Origin: Armatimonadota bacterium
Lineage (GTDB): Bacteria; Armatimonadota; Fervidibacteria; Fervidibacterales; Fervidibacteraceae
Reading direction: 5' to 3'
Assembly (NCBI GenBank): GCA_026419315.1
Contig: JANZZQ010000043.1
Coordinates: 1-9,083 of the forward strand
DNA: 9,083 bases
This document shows positions 1-7,041 of the stretch, one piece after another (within the stretch, counting starts at the first letter, position 1; every line of letters starts with the position of its first letter). The notes under the pieces were generated by a model. The model did not search any database and was not told where the DNA came from. It was given only the letters and a program-made list of their open reading frames with translations. Position numbers and translations under genes: made by a program.

Positions 1-1
1 T

Positions 2-433
2 TACAAAGATGCGCTGAAAGCAAGAGATGAGTTAAAGGTTTCTGTGCTGAGATTGCTTAGGTCGGCAATCCACAACGCTGAAATTGACAAGCAACGGGCA
101 TTAACGGAGGATGAAATTTTGGGCGTGATTCAATCCGAAGCGAGAAAACGGCGCGAAGCCATAGAAGCCTTCCAGCAAGGTGGCAGGCAGGATTTGGTCG
201 ATCGGGAAAGGTTTGAATTGGCGATTTTGGAAAGTTACCTTCCGAAAGCGCTTTCCCGAGAGGAACTTGAAGAGTTGGTTCGCCAGGCCATAAGAGAAGT
301 GGGTGCCCTTTCACCCCGAGATATGGGCAAAGTGATGGGGGTTTTGATGCCAAAGGTTAGGGGGAGGGCGGATGGGCGAGAGGTTAGCGAACTTGTGAGG
401 CAAATTCTGGAGGGCACTCAACCAAAGGAGTGA
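2..433 (+). CDS. yqeY: GatB/YqeY domain protein, 5' end cut by window edge
   Basis: The frame is open from base 2, and codons before the internal GTG at 44 read YKDALKARDELKVSVLR. This is the conserved start region of YqeY proteins, so the true start lies a few codons upstream of the window and 44 is not the start. About 143 of the usual ~150 residues are visible. Family hallmarks seen in order are LLRSAIHNAEIDK, REAIEAFQQGGRQDL, ELAILESYLPK, a DMGKVMGVLMPKVRGRADG block, and a C-terminal helix. The family shares a tail domain with the GatB subunit of tRNA amidotransferase; its own function is poorly defined, with tRNA-related binding suspected. It is the first visible member of the phoH-ybeY operon. 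The stop at 431-433 is 5 nt before the next likely ATG. Confidence 0.96.
   Translation, partial: YKDALKARDELKVSVLRLLRSAIHNAEIDKQRALTEDEILGVIQSEARKRREAIEAFQQGGRQDLVDRERFELAILESYLPKALSREELEELVRQAIREVGALSPRDMGKVMGVLMPKVRGRADGREVSELVRQILEGTQPKE
427..430 (+). promoter_or_regulatory. Ribosome binding site choosing the start at 439
   Basis: AAAGGAG ends at 430, directly before the yqeY stop codon. It lies 8 nt upstream of ATG 439, an ideal spacing. The in-frame GTG at 430 overlaps this site and has no other one, so ATG 439 is the better start for the small ORF. Confidence 0.5.
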
Positions 434-438
434 CTGCA

Positions 439-750
439 ATGGCAACAGCCGAAATCGTTACCCACAAAAATTTGTTCCTCAGCCTCCCCTCTCTCCCAGA
501 TGCTGACGCTTTGCCTGTCAAGTATGAACTTGGGTTGGTTGATGGGACAAGACCGGAATTTGAAAGACACCGTCGGACAGAAAGAAGCTGTTTGCTCACC
601 CAAGCCGTTTTACCCGAAGAGTTTTTTGCAAAAGGTTTTTTCCGGGACTTGACAATAAGTTTGCGATCGCTTTTGGACATTGAAGAGCGAGAAAAGAGGC
701 CGAACGGAAAAAGTCAGAGCGATAACGGAGGTGAAACAAAAAACCTGTGA
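439..750 (+). CDS. Small hypothetical protein between yqeY and phoH
   Basis: I do not recognise this 103-residue protein. The case for a real gene is its fit: it begins 5 nt after the yqeY stop with a well-placed GGAG. It fills the whole gap and ends in a GTGA overlap (747-750) with the phoH GTG start. Its codon use (many TTG, GAA, mixed third positions) resembles the neighbours. The N-terminal half is mixed and has no signal peptide or membrane segment. A hydrophobic middle reads VLPEEFFAKGFFRDLTISL, and the last ~25 residues are polar and charged (EEREKRPNGKSQSDNGGE), probably disordered. In Firmicutes the same slot holds yqfA-yqfD. The LPEE...G segment faintly recalls the YqfC/YabP fold, but the rest does not fit and I place no weight on it. 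It could also be a non-coding spacer. Confidence 0.5.
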   Translation: MATAEIVTHKNLFLSLPSLPDADALPVKYELGLVDGTRPEFERHRRTERSCLLTQAVLPEEFFAKGFFRDLTISLRSLLDIEEREKRPNGKSQSDNGGETKNL

Positions 751-1763
751 GTGTATCGGAGCAGCAAGAAATGTCAATAACAGTTCCGCTCACCGATGCC
801 GCCCATTTGCGTCATGTCTTAGGGGTCAAAGACGAAAATTTGCGTTTGTTGCAGCGCGAGTTGGGCACGAAGATAATAGCCCGTGAAGGGAGTTTGCTGG
901 TTTCTGGTCCAGAACCTCAAGTTCAATGGGCAGCAGAAGTCCTCCAGCAAATGATCGCTGTAGTTGAAAAGGGAGGGGCTCTCTCCACCGCAGATGTCCG
1001 ATACTTGCTCAACCTCGCCCGTGGGGGAAAAATCCGAGAGGCGGAAGACCTGTTCACGGAAGCTATTTTCGTCACCGACCGAGGCAAACGCATTGTCCCG
1101 AAAACTTTGGGGCAACTAAGATACGTTGAGGCAATGAAAAAGCACGATTTGGTTTTCGCCATCGGAGTAGCTGGGACAGGGAAAACTTTCTTGGCTGTGG
1201 CGATGGCTTTGTCGGCTTTGAAGCAAAGACAAGTCTCACGGATCATTCTCGCCCGACCCGCCGTCGAGGCTGGTGAAAAACTCGGCTTCTTGCCGGGCGA
1301 CATTTACGAAAAGGTTGACCCATACATGAGACCTTTGTATGATGCCCTTTACGACCTGTTAGATTACGACAAAGTTCAGAAGCTCATTGAGCGCCGTGTG
1401 ATTGAGGTTATCCCTCTGGCTTATATGCGCGGGAGGACCTTCAATGACGCCTTCATCGTTTTGGATGAAGCACAAAACGCAACCAGCCTACAGATGAAAA
1501 TGGTGCTTACGAGGTTGGGTTTCAACGCAAAGATGGTCGTCACGGGTGACATCACTCAAATTGACCTACCCAAAGGGGTTAAGTCTGGGCTGGTGGAAGT
1601 GCAGGAAGTTTTGAAAGGTGTTGAAGGCGTCGCTTTCGTCTACTTGACAGAACACGATGTTGTCCGTCACCCACTTGTGCAGCGAATTGTAGCCGCGTAT
1701 GATGCCTGGGAGAAAAAACGCCACGCCCCCAACTTGGGGCGAGGTGAGAAGGATGTCGAGTGA
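747..1763 (+). CDS. phoH: PhoH family P-loop ATPase
   Basis: This is a cytoplasmic PhoH-like protein of 338 residues, the usual family length. An N-terminal part (~1-85, ITVPLTDAAHLRHVLG ... LLVSGP) precedes the RecA-like ATPase core. Walker A is GVAGTGKT (residues 140-147, K146). Walker B is FIVLDEAQN (D240, E241), followed by the family block MVVTGDITQIDLP and an ending of VVRHPLVQRIVAAYD. PhoH/YbeZ proteins are ATPases linked to RNA metabolism and often work with YbeY, encoded two genes downstream. GTG 747 has GGAGGTGA at 727-734, 12 nt upstream, and overlaps the previous stop. ATG 771, with GGAG at 758-761, is an equally credible start that removes 8 residues. The 3' end overlaps the next gene by 11 nt. 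Confidence 0.97.
   Translation: MSVSEQQEMSITVPLTDAAHLRHVLGVKDENLRLLQRELGTKIIAREGSLLVSGPEPQVQWAAEVLQQMIAVVEKGGALSTADVRYLLNLARGGKIREAEDLFTEAIFVTDRGKRIVPKTLGQLRYVEAMKKHDLVFAIGVAGTGKTFLAVAMALSALKQRQVSRIILARPAVEAGEKLGFLPGDIYEKVDPYMRPLYDALYDLLDYDKVQKLIERRVIEVIPLAYMRGRTFNDAFIVLDEAQNATSLQMKMVLTRLGFNAKMVVTGDITQIDLPKGVKSGLVEVQEVLKGVEGVAFVYLTEHDVVRHPLVQRIVAAYDAWEKKRHAPNLGRGEKDVE
1741..1747 (+). promoter_or_regulatory. Ribosome binding site for the HD phosphohydrolase
   Basis: GAGGTGA lies inside the end of phoH, 5 nt before ATG 1753. It favours this start over the in-frame ATGs at 1699 and 1702, which have no comparable site and would deepen the overlap with phoH. Confidence 0.55.
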
Positions 1764-4062
1764 ACCAAGTAGCGAGAAAAACCGTTGGCGGCGAATAAAG
1801 AGGCAAAGGGGAAGAACAACAGGGATCACGGAGAAAGGGCTGATTAGGAACTTCGCTTGCGGTATAGCCGATGCTTTGAAGGAATGGTTGCAAAAGTTGG
1901 GGATTTCCCTCAAGGTTTCAATGGTGAGGCTGTTTCTGTTCTGTGTAGTGTTGGTTGCTCTGTTCCTCGCGATGACCCCATCTTCTTTACTTGTCCCTGT
2001 GCCATTTGTGGTTGGTCAGACTTTCCCGTACGACATCCGCGCTCACAGGTCAGTGAGATACTTGTCGGAAATAGAAACCGAAAGGCGAAAACAAGAAGTT
2101 GCACAGGCAGTCCCCCGTCAGTATCGTCTGGACAAATCAGTTGCTTTTCGTTGGCGGGCGATTCTCAATGACCTGATTGACACCTTAATGGCAATGCGGC
2201 GAAAGGAAATGCCGCTCAACGAAAAAATCAGAGCCATAAAGCAGCAAATCGGTTTGGATGTTCCTGAGCGAGTTTTAGTGAGCTTGATGCGTCCATCCCC
2301 TTCAACCGTTCGGTTCGGTTACGAGATGCTTCTGCGAGCCCTTGAGTTGGAGTGGCAGCGAGGAATCAAACCGATTCCCGAAGAACGAACAGCAGCGTTG
2401 CAAAGGGTGAAAGAGAACATTGACAAATTGCCCCTCAACAGTGAACTTAAACTCGCATTGAAGCATTTAGCGGAGTTGGCTTTGCATCCCAACATGGTCT
2501 TCGACCCCGTCGCTACTCAAAAGGCGAGAGAAAGAGCGAAGGCGAGCGTTGAACCTGTTTGGAAGACTATAACGGTCGGTGAATTGGTCGCCCGGAAAGG
2601 AGAGTTGGTCACTGAGGAACACTTGGAGAAATTAAGGGCTTTGGGTTACAACTTCCCCGCTTTGCTCGGCACAGCGACAATGGCTTTGATTTTAACGGCT
2701 GTCACTGTTCTGTTCCTTCGGTTATCCATGCCTTCCACTTTCGCTGACAATCAACGCTTAGCACTCTTGGCGCTTTTGTGGGTGCTCGGGTTGATAATGG
2801 TGAGGTTCCTTTATCGCTCCATCGGCTCGGAAATCTCCTTGATTATCACTGCGACTGTTGCAATGATAACAACAGTCCTTTTCGCCCCGACATTCAGTTT
2901 CTATGCGTCGAGCGTCTTCGCCCTTGCAACGACTTTGGGGATGTCCATGGATTGGCAAACACTGCCGGCTGGGGCATTGCGCCCCTTCCTCTCTTCAGCA
3001 GCCATCGGAGCGGCGGCGTCTTTCTTGTCCGCTGATGCGAAAACCAGAATGCAATTGGTTCATGCCGGCGTCATATTGAGCATTTTGGCTTTCTTCTTGC
3101 CCTTAACGCTCGGGTTAGTGACAGGAGAGACATTGACAATTTCTTGGGAAGATTTTCGGCAACTTCTACTGTGGGCTTTGCTGACCGGAGCAATCCCACC
3201 AGCACTGACATTGGCAGGAGTGAGCGCTTTGGAGCGACCTTTTAACATCACGACCGTCTTCACCTTGACGGAATTGGCTAACCCGAACGCTCCTTTACTC
3301 CGCGAGTTAGCGGAGAAAGCACCAGGGACTTTCCAAAGTTCGCTGATGGTCGCTCGTCTTGCCCAAGAAGCAGCAAGGCGCATCGGGGCGAACGATCTGC
3401 TTGCTTGGGTTGGCGGACTCTACCATGATATTGGGAAACTTCAACGACCTCACTACTTCGTTGAAAACCAACCTCCAGGGACTCGAAACCCGCACGATGA
3501 CCTTGCACCGGACATATCCGCAAATGTCCTGATGTTGCATGTTGAGCAGGGAGTAGAAATAGCCCGCAAAAACCGTCTGCCAGCCCCAATCATTGAGATC
3601 ATCCAGGAGCATCATGGCACATCCCTCATGAGTTACTTCCTTGACAAAGCGAAGAAGCGAGCGGACTTGTTGGAGGAAGATAAGGAGGAGAACAGATACC
3701 GTTACAAAGGTCCGAAACCGCGAACCAAGGAAAGCGCTATCATCATGTTGGCAGACAGCGTGGAAGCAGCAGTCAGGGCGCTTTCTAATTCGGACTTAAA
3801 AGCGATTGAACAGGTCATCGAGGAAGTGATTGCCAGCAAATTGGAAGATGGGCAATTGGAAGAATCGCCGCTGAGTTTCCGTGACTTGACGGAAATTAAA
3901 CGAGCATTCTTGGACACCTTCAGGAGCATTTATCACCAAAGAATTGAGTATCCGAGGAAGGAGCCAGATTCCAATGGCTCGCAGCGCCCACATATCGGTG
4001 CTAAAAACCATCAACCGACCAATGCCCAAAGGGTTGAAAGGAAAACTGAAGCGGGCAGTTGA
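1753..4062 (+). CDS. pgpH: 7TM-HD membrane phosphohydrolase, PgpH type
   Basis: This is a 769-residue membrane protein matching the PgpH layout. It has a basic cytoplasmic N-terminus (1-56), one membrane segment (~57-80) and a helical extracytoplasmic domain (~85-295). A multi-span membrane block follows (~297-495), then a cytoplasmic HD domain (~520-680). PgpH hydrolyses cyclic di-AMP; that substrate is inferred from the family. Visible HD-site residues are H558-D559 (YHDIGK), H596 (MLHVEQG), H620-H621 (QEHHGTS) and D668 (MLADSVEAA). The family signature PGTYHHSLMVA reads PGTFQSSLMVA here, so the first metal-ligand His is S529. Everything else looks intact, including the conserved ending HQRIEYP. 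The last ~35 residues (RKEPDSNGSQRPH...) go beyond the usual end and are encoded across an 89-nt overlap with ybeY. The start is set by GAGGTGA at 1741. Confidence 0.95.
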   Translation: MSSEPSSEKNRWRRIKRQRGRTTGITEKGLIRNFACGIADALKEWLQKLGISLKVSMVRLFLFCVVLVALFLAMTPSSLLVPVPFVVGQTFPYDIRAHRSVRYLSEIETERRKQEVAQAVPRQYRLDKSVAFRWRAILNDLIDTLMAMRRKEMPLNEKIRAIKQQIGLDVPERVLVSLMRPSPSTVRFGYEMLLRALELEWQRGIKPIPEERTAALQRVKENIDKLPLNSELKLALKHLAELALHPNMVFDPVATQKARERAKASVEPVWKTITVGELVARKGELVTEEHLEKLRALGYNFPALLGTATMALILTAVTVLFLRLSMPSTFADNQRLALLALLWVLGLIMVRFLYRSIGSEISLIITATVAMITTVLFAPTFSFYASSVFALATTLGMSMDWQTLPAGALRPFLSSAAIGAAASFLSADAKTRMQLVHAGVILSILAFFLPLTLGLVTGETLTISWEDFRQLLLWALLTGAIPPALTLAGVSALERPFNITTVFTLTELANPNAPLLRELAEKAPGTFQSSLMVARLAQEAARRIGANDLLAWVGGLYHDIGKLQRPHYFVENQPPGTRNPHDDLAPDISANVLMLHVEQGVEIARKNRLPAPIIEIIQEHHGTSLMSYFLDKAKKRADLLEEDKEENRYRYKGPKPRTKESAIIMLADSVEAAVRALSNSDLKAIEQVIEEVIASKLEDGQLEESPLSFRDLTEIKRAFLDTFRSIYHQRIEYPRKEPDSNGSQRPHIGAKNHQPTNAQRVERKTEAGS
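3955..3963 (+). promoter_or_regulatory. Ribosome binding site for ybeY
   Basis: AGGAAGGAG lies inside the end of the HD-phosphohydrolase gene, 10 nt before ATG 3974. It supports 3974 as the ybeY start and therefore a true 89-nt gene overlap. The in-frame TTG at 3944 precedes this site, and ATG 4022 has no site this strong. Confidence 0.55.
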
Positions 4063-4438
4063 GACGGTCCTGAAAGGCGAAAAAACGGGAATACCAACCA
4101 CAGTAAGCCTCGTTCTGTGTGACGACAAAACCATCCGAGAACTTAATCTTCGTTTTCTGGGGCACGATTACCCGACAGATGTGTTGAGTTTCCCGCTAAA
4201 CGAAGGTGAGTTGATTGAGCAAGCGGAGAAGGGTCTGGTCGGCGAAATCATTATCAGCGTTGAAACTGCTGAACGGAACGCTATGAAATTCCGGCAAACT
4301 TTGGAGCGAGAATTGGTGAGGCTGGCAATCCACGGCACTTTACACTTGCTCGGTTACGACGACGCCACACCTAAGCAACGGAAAAAGATGAGGGAAAAAG
4401 AGCGAAAGTATCTCAAATTGGTTGACCTCGATCGTTGA
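3974..4438 (+). CDS. ybeY: Endoribonuclease YbeY (rRNA maturation factor)
   Basis: This is a 155-residue cytoplasmic metalloprotein of the YbeY/UPF0054 family, with typical length. Conserved blocks are TVSLVLCDDKTIRELNLRF, the substrate-site segment GHDYPTDVLSFPL, and VGEIIISVETAERNA. The zinc motif follows as HGTLHLLGYDD (H120, H124), then a MREKE helix. YbeY is a single-strand-specific RNase used in 16S rRNA 3'-end processing and ribosome quality control. In the common motif HGxLHLxGYDH the third ligand is His; here it is D130. I recall Asp at this position in some other phyla, so it is probably a natural ligand swap, not a dead enzyme. The first 30 codons overlap the upstream gene; the N-terminal strand AHISVLKTINRP fits the fold, supporting the start at 3974. 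Only 20 nt separate it from the convergent gene. Confidence 0.96.
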   Translation: MARSAHISVLKTINRPMPKGLKGKLKRAVETVLKGEKTGIPTTVSLVLCDDKTIRELNLRFLGHDYPTDVLSFPLNEGELIEQAEKGLVGEIIISVETAERNAMKFRQTLERELVRLAIHGTLHLLGYDDATPKQRKKMREKERKYLKLVDLDR

Positions 4439-4458
4439 GCCCCTTTGCCCGAGGTCCT

Positions 4459-4839
4459 TCATCCCTTTTCCTGGTGCTTAGGGTTTAAGACCCATCTGGC
4501 GATGAGTTCTCGGATTTGGTGTGGACGGAAAGGCTTAACGATAAAATCACACGCACCGGACTTCACCGCTTCCTGAACGGTGCTTGACTGCCCCATAGCA
4601 CTTACCATGACGATTTTGGCGTTTGCATCTATTTCCCTGATAGCGCAAAGTGCAGCCAATCCATCCATCTCGGGCATGGAAACATCCAGAAGAACCAAAT
4701 CAGGGTGTTCCGTTTGAAACTTATTTACAGCCTCTCGCCCATCGGTAGCCTCAATAACTTCGCACCCTTCAGCCTCTAAGATCTCCCTCAACACCTTACG
4801 CGTGAACAAAGCATCATCTGCTATTAGCACTTTGGGCAT
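4459..4839 (-). CDS. Single-domain CheY-like response regulator
   Basis: This is a 126-residue receiver domain with no output domain. The acidic pair is D8-D9 (VLIADDALFTRKVL), the phospho-acceptor is D52 (LVLLDVSMPEMDGL), the switch residue is S80 (MVSAMG), and K102 lies in FIVKPF. All the residues needed for phosphorylation are present, so it should be an active phosphorelay receiver. It may act on a motor or another protein, or feed a phosphorelay. No histidine kinase or chemotaxis gene is nearby, so its partner is unknown. ATG 4839 is chosen because AAGGTGA lies 5 nt upstream (4845-4851); GTG 4854 would add five residues. It sits opposite to and between two + strand units, interrupting the downstream part of the ybeY operon (dgkA-cdd-era in Firmicutes). 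Confidence 0.95.
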   Translation of the reverse strand: MPKVLIADDALFTRKVLREILEAEGCEVIEATDGREAVNKFQTEHPDLVLLDVSMPEMDGLAALCAIREIDANAKIVMVSAMGQSSTVQEAVKSGACDFIVKPFRPHQIRELIARWVLNPKHQEKG

Positions 4840-5039
4840 AATGGTCACCTTCACCGCTTCATTGTCGGGTTCGAGAACTTTCGGGACGACTTAACTTTCA
4901 GTCACCCTCGAACTCTCTATTGCTAATATCGGAAACTTTGCACCAAACTCTTTAATTGTCACAGCGCTGTTTGACATCGCCATGGAGCAAACTTTTCCAC
5001 AGCAAAAAAAAACTCGTTGCTCGGAGGTTGGGAGAGGTC
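4840..5039. other. Divergent intergenic region with promoters for both flanking genes
   Basis: This 200-bp gap separates the response regulator (-) from the carboxypeptidase (+), so both promoters must lie here unless the genes are read from elsewhere. On the + strand there is an exact TTGACA at 4971-4976, but the bases 15-18 nt further on (CTTTTCCAC) make a poor -10 box. An A-run lies at 5004-5012. I see no convincing operator, riboswitch or terminator. Frames from TTG 4956 run into the carboxypeptidase but are probably not translated. Confidence 0.35.
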
Positions 5040-6209
5040 ATGAGCCATAGGTTTGCCGCCATGCTCTTAATCGTCGTTTTCGGCCAAATTGGTTTGCCAC
5101 AGACCTTGCCCATTACAGCTAAGTCGGCAATTTTGGCGGACGCTGAAACTGGTGAAATCCTTTGGTCTTTCAAACCAGACCAAAAATGTTACCCGGCGAG
5201 TTTGACGAAAATAATGACGGCAGTGCTGATTTTGGAACAAGGTAGCTTTGAAGATTGGGTAACTGTCACAAAGGACGCCGCTTTCACGGGAGAATCTTCA
5301 ATGGCGCTAAAGGAAGGGGAAAGGGTGCAGATGAAGGACTTGTTAAACGCCATTTTGGTCCGTTCGGCAAACGACGCTTGCGTTGCCGCGGCAATCCACA
5401 TCGCAGGCTCGGTTGACAAATTTGTTGAATGGATGAACGAAAAGGCAAGAGAATTGGGTATGACCAATACCAACTTTGTCAACCCCCACGGATTACATGA
5501 CCCGCAACATTACACGACAGCGAGGGATTTGCTGACACTTACCCGTTACGCTTTGCAGAATCCAATCTTTCGGAGCATAGTTTCAAAACGAGACATCGTT
5601 GTCTTACCAACCAACAAGTCTGCTCTCAGGCACTATTACAATCGCAACAAACTTTTGGAACTTTATCATGGCTGCGACGGAGTTAAGACCGGATATACTG
5701 TTCCTGCTGGTAAGTGTCTTGTGGCGAGTGCAACCCGAAATGAGTGGCAACTCATTGCGATCGTGCTCGGCAGTCAAGACCACTTTAGGGATTGTGCGAC
5801 TTTGCTTGATTACGGCTTCAATAACTTCGTTAAGCTCACATTGGCAGATAGAGGCGAGCAAATTGCTCTTTTCCGTTTCCCCGACGGCAACCCTGAATGG
5901 TTGAGAGCAGTCGCAGCGGAATCCGTGAAGGTTATAGTCCCTAAGGCGAAAGTGGGCCGTATTCAAAGTCAGGTGATCCAGAAAGCATCAAAACCGCCGA
6001 TTCGTGAAAATGAAGTTGTCGGCGAAATCATTTGGGATGTTCCTGGCGGTTCACCTCACAAAACCACCTTGATAGCCTCCCATAATTTGGAGTGGTCGTG
6101 GAAGGCGAAAGCGCGAATGTTTGTTGAAAAAGTTTTAGTCGTTTTCGTCCTCCTCAGCCTGCTTCGGGTCGCATTGCAAAAGAAAAAGAAAGGAGGTTGG
6201 AGAAGATGA
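5040..6209 (+). CDS. D-alanyl-D-alanine carboxypeptidase (DacA/DacF type, peptidase S11)
   Basis: This 389-residue penicillin-binding protein of low-molecular-mass type trims the terminal D-Ala of peptidoglycan stem peptides outside the membrane. ATG 5040 is chosen because it follows GGAGAGGT and starts a clean signal peptide (~1-24, MSHRFAAMLLIVVFGQIGLP). Catalytic motifs are SLTK (S54 nucleophile, K57), SAN (S109-N111) and KTG (216-218), with the usual NFVNPHGLHD block between them. A PBP5-like C-terminal beta region follows (~270-350). A hydrophobic anchor (~362-380, VEKVLVVFVLLSLLRVAL) is capped by a Lys/Arg tail, so the enzyme should stay attached to the outer face of the membrane. All active-site residues are intact. 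The stop overlaps the next ATG as ATGA at 6206-6209, implying coupled translation. Confidence 0.95.
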   Translation: MSHRFAAMLLIVVFGQIGLPQTLPITAKSAILADAETGEILWSFKPDQKCYPASLTKIMTAVLILEQGSFEDWVTVTKDAAFTGESSMALKEGERVQMKDLLNAILVRSANDACVAAAIHIAGSVDKFVEWMNEKARELGMTNTNFVNPHGLHDPQHYTTARDLLTLTRYALQNPIFRSIVSKRDIVVLPTNKSALRHYYNRNKLLELYHGCDGVKTGYTVPAGKCLVASATRNEWQLIAIVLGSQDHFRDCATLLDYGFNNFVKLTLADRGEQIALFRFPDGNPEWLRAVAAESVKVIVPKAKVGRIQSQVIQKASKPPIRENEVVGEIIWDVPGGSPHKTTLIASHNLEWSWKAKARMFVEKVLVVFVLLSLLRVALQKKKKGGWRR

Positions 6210-6697
6210 GGGTCGGTATCATGTCTGACAGCCACGACCACATTTTGAACATCCGAAAAGCGGTTGAAACTTTTAACGATGCAGGAGTCGGCTATGTTCT
6301 GCACGCTGGCGATTTTGTTGCGCCTTTCGTGGCGAACGAGCTTCAGAAACTCAAATGTCCACTGCTTGGAGTCTTCGGAAACAACGATGGGGAGCGAATA
6401 GGATTGCAAAACCGGTTGAAGAGTTTCGGCGCAGAAGTTAAGGTTCAACCAGCTTTTGTTGAAATTGAAGGGAAAAAATTTGTCATCATCCACGAACACG
6501 ATTTGGCGGATTCTTTGGCTGAAAGTGGGAAGTTTGATGTTGTCGTTTACGGTCACACCCACAATGTTGACATCAGAAAAGCCAGCAATGGCTGCTTAAT
6601 TGTCAACCCCGGCGAAACCTGTGGCTGGCTGACGGGCAAAGCGACAGTGGCAATCCTGGACACAGAAACGATGGATGTGAGGTTGGTGGAGTTGTGA
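6206..6697 (+). CDS. YfcE/MJ0936-family metallophosphodiesterase
   Basis: This is a 163-residue calcineurin-like phosphoesterase, full length for the small YfcE/MJ0936 group, acting in the cytoplasm on phosphodiester substrates not known here. The two-metal site is complete: D8 and H10 (SDSHDH), D36 (HAGD), N59 (GNND), H96 (IIHEHD), and H117 and H119 (YGHTH). The family tail NPGETCGWLTGKATVAILDT is present. The wording (SDSHDH..NIRKA, NPGE.CG.LTG) is closer to my memory of archaeal MJ0936 than to E. coli YfcE. In family members I remember, the residue after H96 is usually Gly; here it is Glu. ATG 6206 has AGGAGG at 6191-6196, 9 nt upstream, and overlaps the carboxypeptidase stop. The in-frame TTG 6197 is too close to that site. 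Confidence 0.94.
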   Translation: MRVGIMSDSHDHILNIRKAVETFNDAGVGYVLHAGDFVAPFVANELQKLKCPLLGVFGNNDGERIGLQNRLKSFGAEVKVQPAFVEIEGKKFVIIHEHDLADSLAESGKFDVVVYGHTHNVDIRKASNGCLIVNPGETCGWLTGKATVAILDTETMDVRLVEL

Positions 6698-7041
6698 GGT
6701 GAAATTTACCAACATCGTTTCATGCCCTATCTCGTGACGACTCTTGTAGTGAGCTGATGCCATCTCTGCATCAATGTGCTTGGGGGATAGTAATGGCAAA
6801 AGACAAGAACAAATTGACGCTTTTATGTCTTGTTATGCTCGTGTCTCCGTTGCGTTTGTCTGATGGGACTGTATCACAAGTGATATTACGCTGAACAACT
6901 GGGCATCTGTTTGTTGGGTTCACCTTATGAAGGCACAATTAAGACGCGCTATCAAATGTGGAGGGTTTGAGACAAATCCAAGCGCCCTTATTCTGAGGTC
7001 GCTTTAGTAGTGCACTGGCTTGGACGAAGCAATCTGACTCG

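Noticed and set aside
663..670. GCGATCGC octamer, the HIP1 motif of cyanobacteria
   Set aside because: Only one copy was noticed in 9 kb; nothing else points to cyanobacteria, so it is likely chance.
384..680. Minus-strand open frames opposite the small ORF
   Set aside because: No ribosome binding site or recognisable protein; the + strand frame fits the operon exactly.
4869..4878. GTTCGAGAAC near-palindrome as a LexA-type operator
   Set aside because: The half-sites are in the reverse order of a GAAC-N4-GTTC SOS box and spacing is wrong.
4971..4999. TTGACA as the -35 box of a carboxypeptidase promoter
   Set aside because: No acceptable -10 box at 15-18 nt; kept only as a note in the intergenic entry.
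6701..6713. GGTGAAATTTACC palindrome after the phosphodiesterase gene as a terminator
   Set aside because: Short AT-rich stem with no loop and no T-run.
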